Below, in pieces: positions 62,381 to 64,000 of a DNA stretch of 64,000 nucleotides. Source of the stretch: Aquila chrysaetos chrysaetos (lineage: Eukaryota; Chordata; Aves; Accipitriformes; Accipitridae); NCBI RefSeq assembly GCF_900496995.4, contig NC_044008.1, forward strand, positions 13,835,276 through 13,899,275, read 5' to 3'. The translations under genes were made by a program, and so were the position numbers. Under the pieces are notes generated by a model. It was not told the origin of the DNA, did no database searches, and saw only the letters and a program-made list of their open reading frames with translations. Numbering within the stretch: position 1 is the stretch's first letter; every line of letters begins with the position of its first letter.

Positions 62381-62926
62381 TGTCCTGGTTTCAGCTGGAA
62401 TAAAGTTAGTTTTCTTCTTAGTAGCTGGTATAGTGCTGTGTTTTGGATTTAGTAGGAGAATAATGTTGGTAATACACTGATGTTGTCAGTTGTTGCTACG
62501 TAGTGTTTAGACTAAGTCAAGGATTTTTCAGCTTCTCATGCCCACGCAGCAAGAAGGCTGGAGGGGCACAAGAAGTTGGGAGGGGGCACAGCCAGGACAG
62601 CTGACCCAAACTGGCCACAAGGGTATTCCATACCATGTGACGTCATGCCCAGTACATAACTGGGGGGAGTTGGCCCAGGGGCACTGCAGATGGGCATCGG
62701 TCAACAGGTCGTAAGCAATTGTATTGTGCATCACTTCTTTTGTACATTCTCTTAGTAGTAGTAGTAGTAGTAGTATCTTCCCTTCCTTTTCTGTCCTATT
62801 AAACTGTCTTTATCTCATCCCCTGAGTTTTACTTTTTTTTTCCCGATTCTCTCCCCCATCCCACCAGAGGGGAGTGAACAAGCAGCTGTGTGGTGCTTAG
62901 TTGCCAGCTAGGGTTAAACGACGACA
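62381..62926 (+). mobile_element. Endogenous retrovirus solo LTR (family A), full length
   Basis: It starts TGTCCTGGTTTCAGCTGGAA and ends GGGTTAAACGACGACA, with TG...CA termini and about 546 bp. The flanks AGTGC and AGCGC are a probable 5-bp target duplication with one change. It is the same family as 28568-29040 but keeps the part after the ATTAAA signal (62798-62803). It carries an internal TAG microsatellite (62753-62775). No coding region is present. Confidence 0.87.
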
Positions 62927-63102
62927 AGCGCCATGTAATTCCTGCTGTGATACCTGTTAAGTACAATTTCTATCCTCATTTTTAGAGCAAATAACCACCT
63001 GCTGATTCTACTGACTTCAATTCCAGCACCTTTGTAACTCAGGTATTAGCTTTTTCATACACCCTGTAAAACAGATCATTTGGAAAATAACAGACCAAAC
63101 CA

Positions 63103-63260
63103 TTCAGTGACCTTTCCCAGCTTATAAAATGGAGCAGAGATAACTTCACACATTATGAAATCACAAGAGCTGTTTACAAAACATTTTGGTGACCTGCAGA
63201 TGGCAAGTGATAAATAGGTGTAAGGTAGTATTATTACTATTATTGCTATTATTATTATTA
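63103..63260 (+). mobile_element. MIR-like SINE 3' part
   Basis: The order CCCAGCTTATAAAATGGAGC, then TTTACAAAACATTTTGG and GATAAATAGGTGTAAGGTAG, followed by TATTATTA, fits the second half and ATT-rich tail of an amniote MIR. It is diverged. A further MIR-like head (ACTCAGGAGTTCTGGGTTCT) lies at 62316-62360, on the other side of the LTR. Confidence 0.55.
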
Positions 63261-63282
63261 CTACTACTACTACTACTAAGAC
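63226..63282. repeat. (ATT)n/(TAC)n simple repeat
   Basis: ATT units, partly interrupted, then about six TAC/ACT units. It probably grew out of the MIR tail directly before it. Confidence 0.85.
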
Positions 63283-63833
63283 ATTCCAGCTTCTACATGA
63301 GCTTTTTAATTTTTACATGAATACTTTTTCCATGTTCTCTTCTACAAGACCAACTGAAAAGACCAAAGGGACAATTTGACCAACTCAATGTGTTCATGTA
63401 TTTTTCGTCTTACATTTGATACTTGCACCTGTGACAGGTGATCATATGAATGAAAATGTTTGGCAAAATGCACATTAAAGTGTATATTTTAAATAGCATC
63501 AGATTATCCCACATAAAACTTTGCTTCTCATGAAACATGGGTAGTTATAACTTTGGCATACTATGCACATTTATTGTTTGCAATGAAACTCCTATGAAAG
63601 GCCACATATATTCATGAAATATATTTTTCTCCTTTGCACTCTGAAAATTCATTTACCTTTTGGCCTGAATCTTTTTCAAACCTGAAAATATTCACTTCTG
63701 GGCCTATAAAGAGAAGGAGAAGGTAGACCATAACTTGCGTTTGTGGAAACCTTCTCTTGAAAAGCCTGCAGATTTGTTAACTTGAGAACCAAACAACATA
63801 AAATCATATTTCTTCACCTAACAGTGCCATGAT

Positions 63834-63909
63834 GTGGGCATCACAGAACATTCTGCGGCTCAAGAAGCTTTAGCTTCAGTGAGAATCTCTCCTCTTCTGT
63901 GATGTCCAT
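63834..63909 (+). other. Nested imperfect hairpin
   Basis: A 15-bp stem (two G-T pairs) joins 63834-63848 to 63895-63909, with CATCACAGAA and TTCTGTGATG as the perfect core. Inside it, ATTCT (63850) pairs with AGAAT (63882), and GAAGCT (63864) with AGCTTC (63872) around TT. Whether it is transcribed or conserved cannot be seen here. Confidence 0.5.
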
Positions 63910-64000
63910 CCTAAAACCATGGTGAGATGCCTTAAATTTGTCACTGAGTTGATCTTCCAGGCCTGCTAATCTTGGCCTAAGGCCAGTGTAATTTGTCATT

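Larger units (their letters stand above)
61814..64000 (-). other. FBXL13: FBXL13 intron upstream of the 61813 exon (incomplete)
   Basis: No further FBXL13 exon was recognised before the window ends. Contents: a C20 run, an LTR, MIR-like pieces, a TAT/TAC repeat and a hairpin at 63834-63909. Confidence 0.5.

Noticed and set aside
63641..63700. Possible further FBXL13 exon on the minus strand, ending at an AGGTAAAT donor-like site
   Set aside because: The translated frames do not resemble the leucine-rich repeat expected before the 61813 exon, and no matching phase-0 junction was found.
1..64000. CRISPR arrays, bacterial operons, phage or plasmid modules
   Set aside because: None seen; the window is a vertebrate nuclear region with spliced genes and CR1/LTR repeats.

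Overview
The window looks like a piece of a bird macrochromosome. Three things point that way. It is AT-rich and intron-dominated. Its main interspersed repeats are CR1 LINE fragments whose 3' ends carry the ATTCTATG-type terminal repeat, plus avian-style endogenous retrovirus LTRs. It also carries the vertebrate neighbour pair FAM185A and FBXL13. No bacterial-type gene, operon, CRISPR array or tRNA was seen.

Layout: bases 1-46124 belong to FAM185A on the + strand. Seven coding exons (6933-7042, 12262-12354, 17796-17934, 23440-23481, 34180-34275, 36527-36661, 46009-46124) encode the last 242 residues. The reading frame is continuous through every junction, with GT/AG at every boundary. The first coding exon must lie upstream of the window. 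From 61813 down to 48971 on the - strand are the last three coding exons of FBXL13 (DRC6): 61679-61813, 57427-57590 and 48971-49106. They encode the C-terminal leucine-rich repeats and tail. The two genes converge tail to tail, with about 2.8 kb between stop codons. The rest of FBXL13 lies beyond the right edge.

Repeats: CR1 fragments lie on both strands, the longest a sense copy at 55415-56784 with a readable but dead reverse transcriptase segment. There are three solo or fragmentary LTRs (28568-29040, 44933-45747, 62381-62926) and fossil MIR-like SINE pieces. There is also a foldback element and several simple repeats.

Functionally, FAM185A is a poorly characterised DUF4097-type beta-repeat protein. 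FBXL13/DRC6 is known as a subunit of the nexin-dynein regulatory complex of motile cilia and as an F-box protein. I found no sign that they work in one pathway; the pairing is conserved synteny. I found no new multi-gene system. The points most worth a second look are two hairpins, CpG-retaining intronic islands, a GC-rich LTR inside FAM185A, and the phase-symmetric exon structure of FAM185A.
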